A stretch of DNA of 20,234 bases from Hyphomicrobiales bacterium (GCA_021775835.1 JAJFHC010000086.1:1-20234); one strand, 5' to 3'. Counted from the first letter of the stretch, positions 1 through 8,050 are shown. Translations and numbers: made by a program. The notes: generated by a model from the sequence alone, not told the origin.

Positions 1-1
1 T

Positions 2-823
2 GTCACCAACGGTGGCTTGGTGACGGCCAACGCCGTGAATGTGCTCTCAGGTGGCAGGCTTGCCGGGGACGGTACCGTGAACGCGGATGTGAACGTTCAG
101 GGTGTCGCTTCTGCGGGAACTTCCGTGGGAACGTTGAACATCGGCGGAACACTCAGTCTCAATGGTGGCACGATCGTGACGGAAGTTGGCGGTACAACGG
201 CCGGAGCTGCAATTGGCGGTTACGACGTGATCGCGGCGACCGGTACGGCGTCACTCAATGACGGTATCGCACAGTTCACCTTCATCGACGGTTTTGCTCC
301 AACGGCTGGACAGGGCTTTGACTTCCTGACCTATAGCAGCCTGTCTGGTGGACTGGGGAATATCTCGATTGCAGTTGAAGGTCTGGCAAACGGATTCGAA
401 TTCGGTCCGCTTAGTGCCGGGGCAACGGCCGCTTCAGTTACGGCGTCAACCAATGGTGTGATCGAAGCCGACACGACCCTGTTCTTCGGTTCGGCCCGCA
501 GCGATATCTTCGACGGCGGAGCTGGCAACGACGTGCTCAATGGCGGGGCCGGCAACGATACGCTGATCGGCAACGTTGGAGATGATCTGTTCATCTTCGA
601 GGACGGCACGGGAACCGACACGATCACCGACTTCACGGAAGGTTTGGGTATCCTGGATCAGATCGACATTACGGACTTTGGCTTTGTTGATTTCAATGCC
701 GTGACGGCGGCAGCGACCGATACCGGATCTGATATCCAGATTCAGCTTGATGTCGACGATCAATTGATCCTTCAGGGCGTTGCTAACATCGGGGATCTCG
801 CCGAAGATGATTTCCTGATCTAG
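2..823 (+). CDS. RTX/beta-helix protein, C-terminal part (type I secretion substrate)
   Basis: The reading frame is open from the window edge, so the true start lies upstream; a TTG at 17 is only an in-frame codon. The first ~50 residues are Gly/Asn/Thr/Val-rich, with the 'G-x-LAGDGTV' and '[14 protein letters not shown]' pattern typical of autotransporter-like beta-strand repeats. Three glycine-rich nonapeptides follow ([27 protein letters not shown]; 515-595), which match RTX calcium-binding repeats. The last ~50 residues have the acidic, hydrophobic pattern common at the C-terminus of RTX proteins and end in DFLI. The next two genes are a type I ABC exporter and adaptor, so this is probably their cargo: a secreted or surface protein, possibly an adhesin. 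There is no enzymatic domain in the visible part. The passenger-like N-terminal portion is outside the window and its function is unknown. Confidence 0.85.
   Translation, partial: VTNGGLVTANAVNVLSGGRLAGDGTVNADVNVQGVASAGTSVGTLNIGGTLSLNGGTIVTEVGGTTAGAAIGGYDVIAATGTASLNDGIAQFTFIDGFAPTAGQGFDFLTYSSLSGGLGNISIAVEGLANGFEFGPLSAGATAASVTASTNGVIEADTTLFFGSARSDIFDGGAGNDVLNGGAGNDTLIGNVGDDLFIFEDGTGTDTITDFTEGLGILDQIDITDFGFVDFNAVTAAATDTGSDIQIQLDVDDQLILQGVANIGDLAEDDFLI
515..595 (+). repeat. Three RTX nonapeptide repeats (27-bp units)
   Basis: Units at 515-541, 542-568 and 569-595 encode [18 protein letters not shown] and GNVGDDLFI. In this family the G-G-x-G-x-D-x-L/I/F-x repeats form a parallel beta-roll that binds Ca2+ outside the cell. 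Three units is a small set, enough for a short C-terminal roll next to the secretion signal. Confidence 0.85.
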
Positions 824-920
824 GACGGTGTGGGAGTTAAGGACGTTTGAACCTGCTGGTTGCCAATGGATGTCTGTTTGAAGACAATCGAGCGACGTCG
901 GCGGAGTGGGTGGGGTAACG

Positions 921-2624
921 ATGGCGTCAGAAAGTGTATTGGCTGTTGCATTGCAGCGCTGTCGTCGCGGGTTGTTTGCGGCGGCGTTTTTCAGCTTTTT
1001 TATCAATGCCTTGATGTTGACGGCACCGCTCTACATGCTGCAGGTGTTCGACCGTGTGCTGACCAGCCGCAGCCATGAAACCCTGCTTTATCTGACATTG
1101 ATCGCCTTGGCGGCGTTTCTCGTCTTTGGTGTCCTGGAGGTCGTTCGCGGCATCGTCATGGACCGGGTCGCCACGTGGTTCGACACGTTCCTGGGCGAGG
1201 ATGTGCTCAGGGCCGGTGTCCTGAAGGGCCTGACACGCACGTCGGTCAAATCGGTTCAGGGCCTGCGGGACTTGGGATCGATACAGGGATTTTTGTCGGG
1301 CCCTTCCATTTTTCCAATCATGGACATGCCCTGGACGCCGTTGTTTCTGCTTGCGGTATTCTCGCTTCATCCGCTTCTGGGGTGGGTCACCACGGTCGGC
1401 GCCCTGGTTCTGCTGGCGTTAGCCCTCGTCAATGAATTTGTTACCCGGCCACTGTTTGCGGAAGTTGGGCAAAAGAGTATTCACTCCCTTCAACAAGCAG
1501 ATGCCGCTGTACGAAATGCTGCTGTCGTCCAGTCGATGGGCATGCTGCCTGTCCTCTCGCGAAAGTGGGCGCTCCTGAATGAAGACGTCATGGTGGTTCA
1601 GTCCCAGGCGAACCGGCGGGCGGGTTATGTCCGGGCGATCGCCAAGTTGCTCAGATTGTCCCTGCAGGTCGGCGTTCTTGGGGTAGGTGCGTGGTTGGTG
1701 CTTGGCAATGAACTGACCCCCGGTGGCATGATTGCGGCGTCGATCCTGATGGCACGTGCACTCGCCCCGATCGACCAGGCGATTACAGCCTGGCGCACCG
1801 CCATACAGGCCCGCGGTTCCTTCACGCGGTTGAAAGAGCTACTTGACTCTGTTCCGGTCGCCGCCGATGCTATGCCATTGCCTGATCCCAAAGGCGACGT
1901 CGTCGTCGAATCGATGAGCTACTTCCCCGAGGCGTCGGACCAGGCGATCGTCAAGAAAGTCAATTTTGCACTTCCCCCGGGAACCAGCCTTGGAGTGGTT
2001 GGGCAGACGGCGGCCGGGAAAACCACGCTTGTCAACCTTCTGGTCGGAACACTACGCCCTCGCGTCGGCCATGTTCGGATTGACGGCATGGACATCTTTG
2101 AATGGGATGCCGCCGACCGCGGACGCCACGTCGGTTACCTGCCGCAGGATGTGGAATTATTCAATGCGAGCGTTCGTGACAATATCGCCAGAATGGGCGA
2201 GGGCAGTGCCGAGGAGGTCGTCGAGGCGGCCCAGCTCGCAAATGTACACGACATGATCATGCGCCTGCCGCAGGGCTATGACACGGTCCTGGGGGATGGC
2301 GGCGCGCTGCTGTCGGGGGGACAGCGCCAGCGCCTGGGTTTGGCACGTGCGGTGTTCGGCAGCCCGGCGTTTGTCGTGCTTGATGAACCGGCGGCCCACC
2401 TGGATCAGGAGGGGGAGACCGCGCTGGTCAATACGCTGATGGCCTTGAAGGAGAAGCAGACAACATTCGTCGTGGTCGCGCACCGGCCAAATGTTCTCAG
2501 GGCCGTCGACCGCATAATGGTTCTCGCCGACGGTGAGATAAAGATACTGGGTGACCGGGACGAGGTTCTTGCAAAGATCTCGCAACCCAAGTCGATCGAT
2601 GCAACAGGCGAAATGGCGGGTTAA
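921..2624 (+). CDS. Type I secretion ABC transporter (PrtD-like permease/ATPase)
   Basis: An inner-membrane exporter half-transporter with fused membrane and ATPase domains, about 567 residues, a normal length for the PrtD/AprD group. I chose ATG 921 because a GGGG run lies six bases upstream; a GTG at 906 would add five residues. The N-terminal ~300 residues hold several hydrophobic segments (from AAFFSFFINALMLTAPLYML onward). The nucleotide-binding domain shows Walker A GQTAAGKTT (361-369), ABC signature LSGGQRQR (from 464), Walker B VVLDEPAAHLD (D488, E489) and the H-loop VAHRP. There is no N-terminal peptidase domain, as expected for RTX exporters. It starts 97 bases after the RTX gene and is followed after six bases by the HlyD-like adaptor, so the three probably form one export operon. 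A TolC-type outer membrane channel must be encoded elsewhere. Confidence 0.93.
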   Translation: MASESVLAVALQRCRRGLFAAAFFSFFINALMLTAPLYMLQVFDRVLTSRSHETLLYLTLIALAAFLVFGVLEVVRGIVMDRVATWFDTFLGEDVLRAGVLKGLTRTSVKSVQGLRDLGSIQGFLSGPSIFPIMDMPWTPLFLLAVFSLHPLLGWVTTVGALVLLALALVNEFVTRPLFAEVGQKSIHSLQQADAAVRNAAVVQSMGMLPVLSRKWALLNEDVMVVQSQANRRAGYVRAIAKLLRLSLQVGVLGVGAWLVLGNELTPGGMIAASILMARALAPIDQAITAWRTAIQARGSFTRLKELLDSVPVAADAMPLPDPKGDVVVESMSYFPEASDQAIVKKVNFALPPGTSLGVVGQTAAGKTTLVNLLVGTLRPRVGHVRIDGMDIFEWDAADRGRHVGYLPQDVELFNASVRDNIARMGEGSAEEVVEAAQLANVHDMIMRLPQGYDTVLGDGGALLSGGQRQRLGLARAVFGSPAFVVLDEPAAHLDQEGETALVNTLMALKEKQTTFVVVAHRPNVLRAVDRIMVLADGEIKILGDRDEVLAKISQPKSIDATGEMAG

Positions 2625-2630
2625 CTGGAA

Positions 2631-3635
2631 ATGTCAACGGACCAAAACAGTGAGTCTGGCGGAGCTGTAGTGCAGAATAACGATGGCTCCATGATCAATC
2701 GATCTGCTGCTGCCCGACCACAAATTGGTGGTCCAGTGTGGTGCGGACTCGCCATCCTGGGCGTGTTTACCGGTGTAATGATGCTGTGGTCCTCTCTGGC
2801 GCCGCTAACCAGTGCAGCCATCGCGCTAGGCGCCGTCAAGGTCGAATATAACCGCAAGACCGTCCAGCATCTCGAAGGAGGCATAATCCACAAGATACTG
2901 GTCAAGGACGGCGATCGTGTGCAGGTTGGCGATGTCCTGATTGAGCTTGACGAGACCAAGGTCAAGGCGAGGATGGACTTGCTTGAGGGGCAATTTGAGG
3001 CGGAAAATACCCAGCTTTCGCTGATTGGCGAAGAAATCGATGCCGTCGAGAGCCTTTTAAAACTCGGTCTTGCCCAAAAACCCCGACTGCTCGCTCTCCA
3101 ACGCCGATTGGCCGAGCTGATCGGTAATCGCAAGCGGGTGGAGTCTCAGATTATCGAAGCAAAAGACACGCTGGAACGATCCAAAATCAGGGCGATTTCA
3201 AACGGTACTATTGTGGGTCTAAAAGTTCATACAGTCGGCGGCGTCGTCGCAGCCGGCACGCCGCTGATGGATATTGTGCCTAACGACCAACGCCTGATCA
3301 TCGAGGCGGCCGTCGATCCCAACGATATCGATGTGGTGAGGCCCGATCTCGACGCCTTGGTCTATCTGACCCCCTACAGTCGGCGCAGCCTTGTTCCGAT
3401 AAAGGCACAAGTCATGTCCGTGTCGGCGGATCAGATGACAAATGAGAGAACCGGCGCGGCATTCTTTTCCGTTCTGGTGAAACTGCTTGAAGACCCTGAG
3501 TTAGCAATCAAGGGAGCAAAGCTCTATCCCGGAATGCCCGTGGAAGTGATGATTGTCACCGGCGAGCGAACCTTGCTGGACATGCTTTTCGAACCCCTGT
3601 TCAAGAGTTACAGGCGGGCATTCAAAGGAGAATAG
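2631..3635 (+). CDS. HlyD-family periplasmic adaptor of type I secretion, short form
   Basis: The membrane fusion protein that links the ABC exporter to an outer membrane channel. One transmembrane segment lies at about residues 37-58. A biotinyl-lipoyl-like half follows (VQHLEGGIIHKILVKDGDRV, 78-97), then a short helical region (108-186), the second lipoyl half (TIVGLKVHTVGGVVAAGTPL) and a beta-barrel/C-terminal region with the family motifs DPNDIDVVRP, TNERTGAAFFSV and YPGMPVEVMI. The end is clearly the family C-terminus. The protein is 334 residues, whereas members of this family are usually about 420-450. The missing ~100 residues all fall in the coiled-coil hairpin, on both arms, while the other domains are intact. 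The start follows the exporter stop by six bases with only a weak GGA ribosome site. Confidence 0.9.
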   Translation: MSTDQNSESGGAVVQNNDGSMINRSAAARPQIGGPVWCGLAILGVFTGVMMLWSSLAPLTSAAIALGAVKVEYNRKTVQHLEGGIIHKILVKDGDRVQVGDVLIELDETKVKARMDLLEGQFEAENTQLSLIGEEIDAVESLLKLGLAQKPRLLALQRRLAELIGNRKRVESQIIEAKDTLERSKIRAISNGTIVGLKVHTVGGVVAAGTPLMDIVPNDQRLIIEAAVDPNDIDVVRPDLDALVYLTPYSRRSLVPIKAQVMSVSADQMTNERTGAAFFSVLVKLLEDPELAIKGAKLYPGMPVEVMIVTGERTLLDMLFEPLFKSYRRAFKGE

Positions 3636-3946
3636 AACGTGGATATGGGCGTGCGTGCACAGTTCCCTCTCACTCTTCGCGTGCCCGGGCAATGATGTCG
3701 AGTTTAACATTTCGTGCCAATCTGAGTCCTCAGCACCGTCAAAGCCGTCAAATTCGCTTTTGACGCAATTGACGCTCTTTTGACGGCCTGCAAACCCCGG
3801 TTTTGACGCCGCCGTCACAGGTCACGACCATTTGTCGAACTGTGAACACGACGCGACTTATCGTCAAACAAACCGTTGCCCAATTCGCTTTAGGGGGACG
3901 CCATCGGGTTCACTTGACCAACGCTCTATGGAATGGGAACTCTACG
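3636..3946. other. Gene-poor stretch with repeated TTGACG/CGTCAA motifs
   Basis: I see no convincing gene here: open frames through it lack a credible start or similarity. It separates the secretion operon from the small secreted protein gene at 3947. Its notable content is the cluster of TTGACG-type motifs listed separately (3737-3808 plus 3862-3868). No U-rich intrinsic terminator for the secretion operon was found. Confidence 0.6.
3737..3808. repeat. Cluster of TTGACG/CGTCAA motifs including a 38-bp dyad
   Basis: CGTCAAA occurs at 3737-3743 and 3746-3752. TTTGACG follows at 3759-3765 and ATTGACG at 3768-3774, and TTTTGACG recurs at 3778-3785 and 3801-3808. The first four form a dyad centred at 3755.5: two tandem 7-mers nine bases apart facing two more with the same spacing. 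A further CGTCAAA lies at 3862-3868. This could be a multi-site operator for the gene at 3947 or for the preceding operon. The inner arms could also form an RNA hairpin. No regulator can be assigned from sequence alone. Confidence 0.65.
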
Positions 3947-4279
3947 ATGAAAAAGCAGCTGATGACGGTATTTGCTCTGGGTCTCGGTGCGGTGGCGCTG
4001 GCGAATGTTTCAACCAGTGCCAAGGCGGGCGATTTGAATTACGGTTTCAAGGGTGAAGGCTTTGTTGTCCAGATCGGCAGCAAACACAAACACCGCCGGC
4101 TTCACGGCTTTCCCCTCGGCCACAACGAGTATTATGGCGACAACTATTTCGGCGGGGATTTTGGCGGCGATCACTACTATGACGAGCATTGCCGCTACTT
4201 CAAGCAGAAGGCGCGGTGGACGGGCCGGCGCCACTGGTGGAAAAAGTATCGGCGCTGCATGCGGCAGAACTCTTACTGA
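3947..4279 (+). CDS. Small secreted protein with Cys pair and TGRRHWW motif
   Basis: A 110-residue protein starting at ATG 3947, with GGGAA seven bases upstream. Residues 1-24 form a clear signal peptide (MKKQ start, hydrophobic core, cleavage near AKA-GD). The mature part is rich in Gly, Tyr, His and Asp. It ends in a basic, aromatic segment with two cysteines: C-R-Y-F-K-Q-K-A, then TGRRHWWKKYRRC. I recall closely similar C-x-(L/F)-K-x-K-A...TG-x-x-x-WW-x-(R/K)-Y-x-x-C endings in many uncharacterised small exported proteins of rhizobia and relatives. The two cysteines could form a periplasmic disulfide. Function unknown. It may be controlled by the motif cluster upstream. Confidence 0.8.
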   Translation: MKKQLMTVFALGLGAVALANVSTSAKAGDLNYGFKGEGFVVQIGSKHKHRRLHGFPLGHNEYYGDNYFGGDFGGDHYYDEHCRYFKQKARWTGRRHWWKKYRRCMRQNSY

Positions 4280-4312
4280 TGTCGACAGCAGGCCCTTTGC
4301 GATAGCGACACG

Positions 4313-4333
4313 CCGCCTTCCTCTGGGAGGCGG
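4313..4333 (+). terminator. Hairpin between convergent genes
   Basis: CCGCCTTCC (4313-4321), loop TCT, GGGAGGCGG (4325-4333): nine pairs with one G-U. It lies 34 bases after the stop of the small secreted protein and before the convergent yceI-like gene. The following bases are only weakly T-rich (TATTCG), so an intrinsic terminator is likely but not certain. Confidence 0.5.
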
Positions 4334-4390
4334 TATTCGCTTGCTGGGTGCCTGCTGAGGCCACACAGAGTCTCGATGCCGGGTGTGTCG

Positions 4391-4957
4391 CTACTTCTTG
4401 CTCGCCTGGATATCCAGGAGAACTTTCACACCATGCCCGGCGGCCGCTTCCGTCGCCATCTGGCCAGTGCCTACATTGAAGTCGGTCCTGACAATCTGGC
4501 CTTCGCCCCGGGCGTGGGCCTTGTCGCCGTCGATCTCAAGCGTGAACGCGATTGTCACGGGCTTGGTTATGCCCTTTATGGCGAGATCGCCGCCCATTTC
4601 ATAGGCATTGCCGCCCGTGTTGCGCACGGTGGTGGAGGTGAATGTTGCTGACGGAAAGGCGGCCATGTCGAAGACGTCAGAACCGGGCATGGCGCCGTCC
4701 CTCTGGGTATCACCTGTCTTGAGGCTATTGAGATCGACGGTTACGGCGATGCGGGCTTTGGCGAGATCTGCGGGATCGAGTGTGATGACGGCGTCGAAGG
4801 AGCCAAAAGTGCCCGTGAAGGCATTCCCCGCCTGGGTTGCTTCGAAGGTCAGAGAACTCTTGTCTTTGTCGACGAGCCATTCGGCAGCGGCCAGCGGCGT
4901 TGCCGAGACAAACAGGACAGTGAGCATCATGGTCTTGAACAGTGAAACTGGTGTCAT
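4391..4957 (-). CDS. YceI family periplasmic protein
   Basis: A 188-residue protein with a signal peptide (residues 1-24, cleavage near PLAAA-EW) and a full YceI domain. Recognisable segments are WLVDKDKSSLTFEATQAGNAFTG near the mature N-terminus, LNSLKTGDTQRD, FPSATFTST, and DLAIKGITKPV, with a C-terminal RTDFNVG strand. YceI proteins are lipocalin-like beta-barrels that bind polyisoprenoid lipids or quinone-like molecules in the periplasm. The gene lies 38 bases downstream of a cytochrome b561 gene on the same strand, the same pairing as E. coli yceJ-yceI, so the two are probably co-transcribed. The cellular role of the pair is poorly defined in the family as a whole. Confidence 0.92.
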   Translation of the reverse strand: MTPVSLFKTMMLTVLFVSATPLAAAEWLVDKDKSSLTFEATQAGNAFTGTFGSFDAVITLDPADLAKARIAVTVDLNSLKTGDTQRDGAMPGSDVFDMAAFPSATFTSTTVRNTGGNAYEMGGDLAIKGITKPVTIAFTLEIDGDKAHARGEGQIVRTDFNVGTGQMATEAAAGHGVKVLLDIQASKK

Positions 4958-4995
4958 GAGAGTTGATCCGGTTGATGAGCGACGATTGGAAAGGG

Positions 4996-5580
4996 CTATC
5001 TTGATGGGCGGCCGGGGATCATGCGCCTCAGGATGTCGTCCCTGGCGATGAAGTGATGCTTGAGAGCGCCGGCCACGTGCAGTCCCAGCAGACCGACCAT
5101 GACCCAGCCCAGGATGTAGTGGACGAGTTGGGTCAGGTCTTCGGTTGCCTTGGGGTCGGCGGTGTTTTCAAGAAAGGCCAGATGAGGCAGCTGGACCACG
5201 TTGAACAGGAATGTGGGGATCTTGAAAGTGGCCGCGGACACCACGACCCAACCCGTGAGAGGCATGACAACCAGCAGGATGTAGAAACCCATATGGCTCA
5301 CCTTTGCCAGGAACACCTCGTAGCCTGGCATGGTGTCGGGCAGGGGGGGAGCCGGGTGAGTCAGCCGCCAGAAAATGCGCAAGGCTGTGAGGGCGAACAC
5401 GAGCACACCGAATGACTTGTGCAATTGATAGATCTGGAACGTCAGGCTGAGGCCCAGTTGCTCCTGAAAGTTAGTCATGATGTGCCCGGCAATCAGCAAC
5501 CCGACGACACAAAGAGCTGTCAGCCAGTGCAAGGCCATGGCAACAGCGGTGTAGCGCTGGCTCTGTTCCGATATGCTCAT
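4996..5580 (-). CDS. Cytochrome b561 family membrane protein (YceJ-like)
   Basis: A 194-residue, four-helix di-heme inner-membrane cytochrome. Likely heme ligands are H18 (ALHWL), H54 (QLHKSFG), H154 (LVHYILGW) and H168 (GLHVAG); the 14-residue spacing of the last two is typical. Hydrophobic helices lie near residues 12-35, 50-72, 95-117 and 150-172. Proteins of this family move electrons from quinol to periplasmic partners or superoxide. It starts at ATG 5578-5580 and precedes the yceI-like gene by 38 bases, implying an operon transcribed leftward from the 5581-5701 gap. Confidence 0.92.
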   Translation of the reverse strand: MSISEQSQRYTAVAMALHWLTALCVVGLLIAGHIMTNFQEQLGLSLTFQIYQLHKSFGVLVFALTALRIFWRLTHPAPPLPDTMPGYEVFLAKVSHMGFYILLVVMPLTGWVVVSAATFKIPTFLFNVVQLPHLAFLENTADPKATEDLTQLVHYILGWVMVGLLGLHVAGALKHHFIARDDILRRMIPGRPSR

Positions 5581-5620
5581 GGCGTTGTCCTAACCCAAAC
5601 AGCATTGTGTGGTCGAGGCC

Positions 5621-5657
5621 CCCGTTCAACCGATGACTTCACGGCTTCGTGAACGGG
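5621..5657. repeat. Inverted repeat between cytochrome b561 and glyoxalase genes
   Basis: CCCGTTCA (5621-5628) and TGAACGGG (5650-5657) are perfect 8-bp arms around a 21-base loop. On the - strand it lies 44 bases after the glyoxalase stop and 41 bases before the cytochrome start. It could therefore be a weak terminator for the former or an operator for the latter. No T-run follows on either strand. Confidence 0.4.
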
Positions 5658-5701
5658 CGCTGATAATGCCGGGTATCGATGTCCTTCATCGTCCTGGCAG
5701 T

Positions 5702-6121
5702 CTACCAGTGTCCGGTGCTTTCCATTGACGCCCAAGGCTCCTGTGGCGGAAGGGCGTCGCCTTTCTGGAGCAGCTCGACGGATATGTTGTCCGGTGAGCG
5801 GATGAAGGCCATACGCCCGTCTCGGGGCGGGCGATTGATTGTTATGCCGCTATCCGACAGGGACTGGCAAAGCCCATAGATGTCGTCAACCTCATAGGCG
5901 AGGTGACCGAAATTGCGACCTTCCCCATACTCTTCAGGATCCCAGTTGTAGGTCAATTCGATGTCGCCGCTTTCGTCATCCGGTGCGCGCAGGAAAATGA
6001 GCGTGAACCGTCCGGCGTCGCTCTCGTATCGCCTGACTTCGTTCAGGCCCAGTTTGTTGCAAAAGAAATCAAGCGAGGCGTCGATGTCGGATATCCGGAT
6101 CATGGTGTGCAGGTACTTCAA
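5702..6121 (-). CDS. gloA: Glyoxalase I (lactoylglutathione lyase), TTG start
   Basis: It converts the hemithioacetal of methylglyoxal and glutathione to S-lactoylglutathione in the cytosol. I place the start at TTG 6119-6121 because GAGGAGG lies seven bases upstream and the resulting N-terminus, [10 protein letters not shown], is the family's usual one. The longer frame back to 6199 has no family similarity. The 139-residue product keeps all four metal ligands of the family: H5, E55, H73 and E116 (E. coli GloA uses H5, E56, H74, E122). Family landmarks include DASLDFF near residue 14, ELTYNW at 55, and [13 protein letters not shown] at 68. The length suits the short, Ni/Co-type GloA class. 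It is divergent from the sirtuin gene. Confidence 0.9.
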   Translation of the reverse strand: MKYLHTMIRISDIDASLDFFCNKLGLNEVRRYESDAGRFTLIFLRAPDDESGDIELTYNWDPEEYGEGRNFGHLAYEVDDIYGLCQSLSDSGITINRPPRDGRMAFIRSPDNISVELLQKGDALPPQEPWASMESTGHW

Positions 6122-6150
6122 GGGCTTGCCTCCTCGGCGGGGTTTAGGAC

Positions 6151-6179
6151 TTGATGGCGTTCTCGCAAGGCAGGATAAT
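6151..6179 (+). promoter_or_regulatory. Sigma70-like promoter for the sirtuin gene
   Basis: TTGATG (6151-6156), a 17-base spacer, then GATAAT (6174-6179). These match the TTGACA and TATAAT consensus at four and five of six positions with ideal spacing. The implied start site is about 30 bases before the sirtuin start codon. The site is predicted by eye only. Confidence 0.55.
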
Positions 6180-6215
6180 GAATTGTCGTGCGCACGCAAA
6201 GGCCTGTAACCGGTG

Positions 6216-6965
6216 ATGACTGAAAATCAACAAAACCTCCTTGATCTGGTGACGGTCGCCAGCCGGATCGTCATTTTCACAGGGGCCGGCATCAGTACGG
6301 AGTCGGGCATTCCCGATTTCCGCAGCCCTGGCGGCCTGTGGACCAACAACATGCCGATCTACTATGACGATTTTGTCCGTTCAGCCGAGATGAGGGCAGA
6401 AGCCTGGCGGCGTAAATTCGCCATGGAGGACAGTTTCGCCAATGCCAGACCCAGCCGCGGACACAATGCCGTTGCACACTTGGTGCGGATCGGGCGGGCA
6501 AGCCACGTGGTCACACAGAACATTGACAATCTGCATCAGGATGCCGGTGTCAGCGACGAGCAGATGATCGAATTGCACGGCAACGGTTCCTACGCAAAAT
6601 GCCTGTCGTGCGACATCCGCCACGAACTGAACTGGGTCCGGTCTGAGTTTGAGAGTACGGAGCAATCGCCGGAGTGTCCGTCCTGCGGCGGTCACGTAAA
6701 ATCCGCAACGATTTCCTTTGGACAATCGATGCCGGAACGTGAGATGGCCAGGGCACAGGATGCGACCCTTGCCTGCGATCTTTTCATTGCCGTGGGATCG
6801 TCCCTGGTGGTCTACCCAGCTGCGGGATTTCCGATCGTTGCCAAGAAGAATGGAGCGACACTTGTCATCCTCAACAGGGAGGAGACCGAACTCGATTCTA
6901 TCGCAGATCTGGTAATCCACGACGAAATCGGTGATGTCATGGAGCCCTTGCTAGGTCTTAATTAG
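6216..6965 (+). CDS. Sir2-family NAD-dependent protein deacylase (sirtuin)
   Basis: A cytosolic enzyme that removes acyl groups from lysine using NAD+, giving nicotinamide and O-acyl-ADP-ribose. From ATG 6216 it is 249 residues; a GTG at 6213 adds one and is slightly better spaced from AAAGG (6198-6202). Motifs in order: FTGAGIS (21-27), [12 protein letters not shown] (31-42), TQNIDNLH (100-107), catalytic H121 in ELHGN, zinc cysteines C129, C132, C154 and C157, and GSS (194-196). All key residues are present. The acyl specificity is not clear: I do not see the Tyr-x-x-Arg pair that marks desuccinylases. It has its own promoter and is transcribed away from gloA. Confidence 0.93.
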   Translation: MTENQQNLLDLVTVASRIVIFTGAGISTESGIPDFRSPGGLWTNNMPIYYDDFVRSAEMRAEAWRRKFAMEDSFANARPSRGHNAVAHLVRIGRASHVVTQNIDNLHQDAGVSDEQMIELHGNGSYAKCLSCDIRHELNWVRSEFESTEQSPECPSCGGHVKSATISFGQSMPEREMARAQDATLACDLFIAVGSSLVVYPAAGFPIVAKKNGATLVILNREETELDSIADLVIHDEIGDVMEPLLGLN

Positions 6966-7416
6966 GACCTGTAGCCCATTGCGCGAGATTGGTGCCGGTC
7001 CTGGCAGATTGAGGCAGGATTTGCCCTGATTCCGTCAAGATGCACTCTCGGTGTACCGGACCCGCCCGCGATCTCAGGACAGGTCTCGTTTGGACACCGT
7101 AGGGTGGCATTGATTCGCAGGTGACTTGCGTTTTTGCCCGGTACGGCGCGCAATCTGACGCGACTCGTGCTGCATTTATTGTCTTCGTGGGAGAGTTTTC
7201 CACCGGGGAGATCGGAGAACCGTGGCTTTTTTGCAATGCTTTTGGGGCAACTGTGAGTTTTTCCACACTATTGCAACGTTCCCTCTGTACAAGTCATTAA
7301 CACTTGTTTCACACTGTGGTTATTGTGGGAAGTGTCGTCGGGCTAAGAGGCCAGTTTCGGGGACATCCAGTAGAGCGTAATGACGCGCTCAGACGCGGCA
7401 GGGGGGCCGATCCAGC
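6966..7416. other. 451-bp intergenic region, probable long leader of the cold-shock gene
   Basis: No convincing gene. The only long open frame (- strand, 6958-7266) overlaps the sirtuin end and has no family I recognise with certainty. Cold-shock mRNAs often have long structured 5' leaders, so part of this region may be untranslated leader for the gene at 7417. The right half (7160-7340) is T-rich and would suit a promoter, but I could not fix one. Two near-DnaA-box words are noted under rejected items. Confidence 0.5.
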
Positions 7417-7977
7417 GTGGATAGGTTGGAACAGACCTTAGGTGCAAGTGACGAGACAGCGGTCAACGTTGTCGAAATTGCCGGGTTCGTAAAGTGGTTC
7501 GATGGCGCCAGGGGATACGGGTTCATGATACCGGACAACGGGCAGCCGGATGTTCTGGTTCATTCGAGTTGTCTGAAGCGGGATGGATTTGAGGTCCTGC
7601 TTGAAGGTGCTCGCATTGTGTGTGAGGCGGTCGCAAGACCGAAGGGCTGGCAAGCGTTGCGTGTGCTTAGCGTCGACAATTCCACAGCCATTCAACCGTC
7701 GCAGAAACCACCGGCACGCACGCATGTCTCGGTGACGCCGGAAGGCGATTACGTCAAGGCGGTCGTCAAGTGGTTTAACCGAGCCAAGGGCTATGGTTTC
7801 GTCAATTGCGGAAACGATGGCGAAGACATTTTTGTGCACATGGAAGTCATGCGGCGCTACGGAATAGCGGAATTGCGACCCGAACAGATCGTGTATGTGC
7901 GCTTTGGCAACGGTTCAAAGGGACTGATGGCTGCTGAAATAAAGCTCAACCTTGACGACGGTCCGCCGCAACATTGA
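7417..7977 (+). CDS. Double cold-shock-domain protein
   Basis: A 186-residue cytosolic nucleic-acid-binding protein with two cold-shock domains. Domain 1 (about 23-88) has [14 protein letters not shown] with RNP1-like GYGF and RNP2-like DVLVHSS. Domain 2 (about 112-178) has [14 protein letters not shown] and DIFVHME. The linker is rich in Gln, Pro and Ser. Two-domain forms are widespread in Alphaproteobacteria; they bind single-stranded RNA/DNA and are often induced in stationary phase or cold. I kept the GTG start at 7417 because a GGGGGG run lies about ten bases upstream and no nearer ATG fits. A DUF192 gene follows, an order I recall from other alphaproteobacteria. Confidence 0.92.
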   Translation: MDRLEQTLGASDETAVNVVEIAGFVKWFDGARGYGFMIPDNGQPDVLVHSSCLKRDGFEVLLEGARIVCEAVARPKGWQALRVLSVDNSTAIQPSQKPPARTHVSVTPEGDYVKAVVKWFNRAKGYGFVNCGNDGEDIFVHMEVMRRYGIAELRPEQIVYVRFGNGSKGLMAAEIKLNLDDGPPQH

Positions 7978-8050
7978 CGCCTTCAATCTTGAATGACAGG
8001 TTCTGCAGCCGTGAAATATTGTCGCTTGCGATAGTCTTGACGGCGCAGAT

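Noticed and set aside
446..1006. 186-codon - strand frame
   Set aside because: Antisense to the RTX repeats and the exporter start; a composition shadow of real coding sequence.
6958..7266. 102-codon - strand frame in the gap after the sirtuin gene
   Set aside because: No recognisable family, no ribosome site checked convincingly, and overlap with the sirtuin end; kept only as part of a low-interest observation on the gap.
7196..7267. DnaA-box-like words TTTTCCACC (7196-7204) and TTTTCCACA (7259-7267), suggesting an origin
   Set aside because: Only two near-matches, no typical alphaproteobacterial origin neighbours such as hemE, dnaA or parAB, and no AT-rich unwinding repeats.
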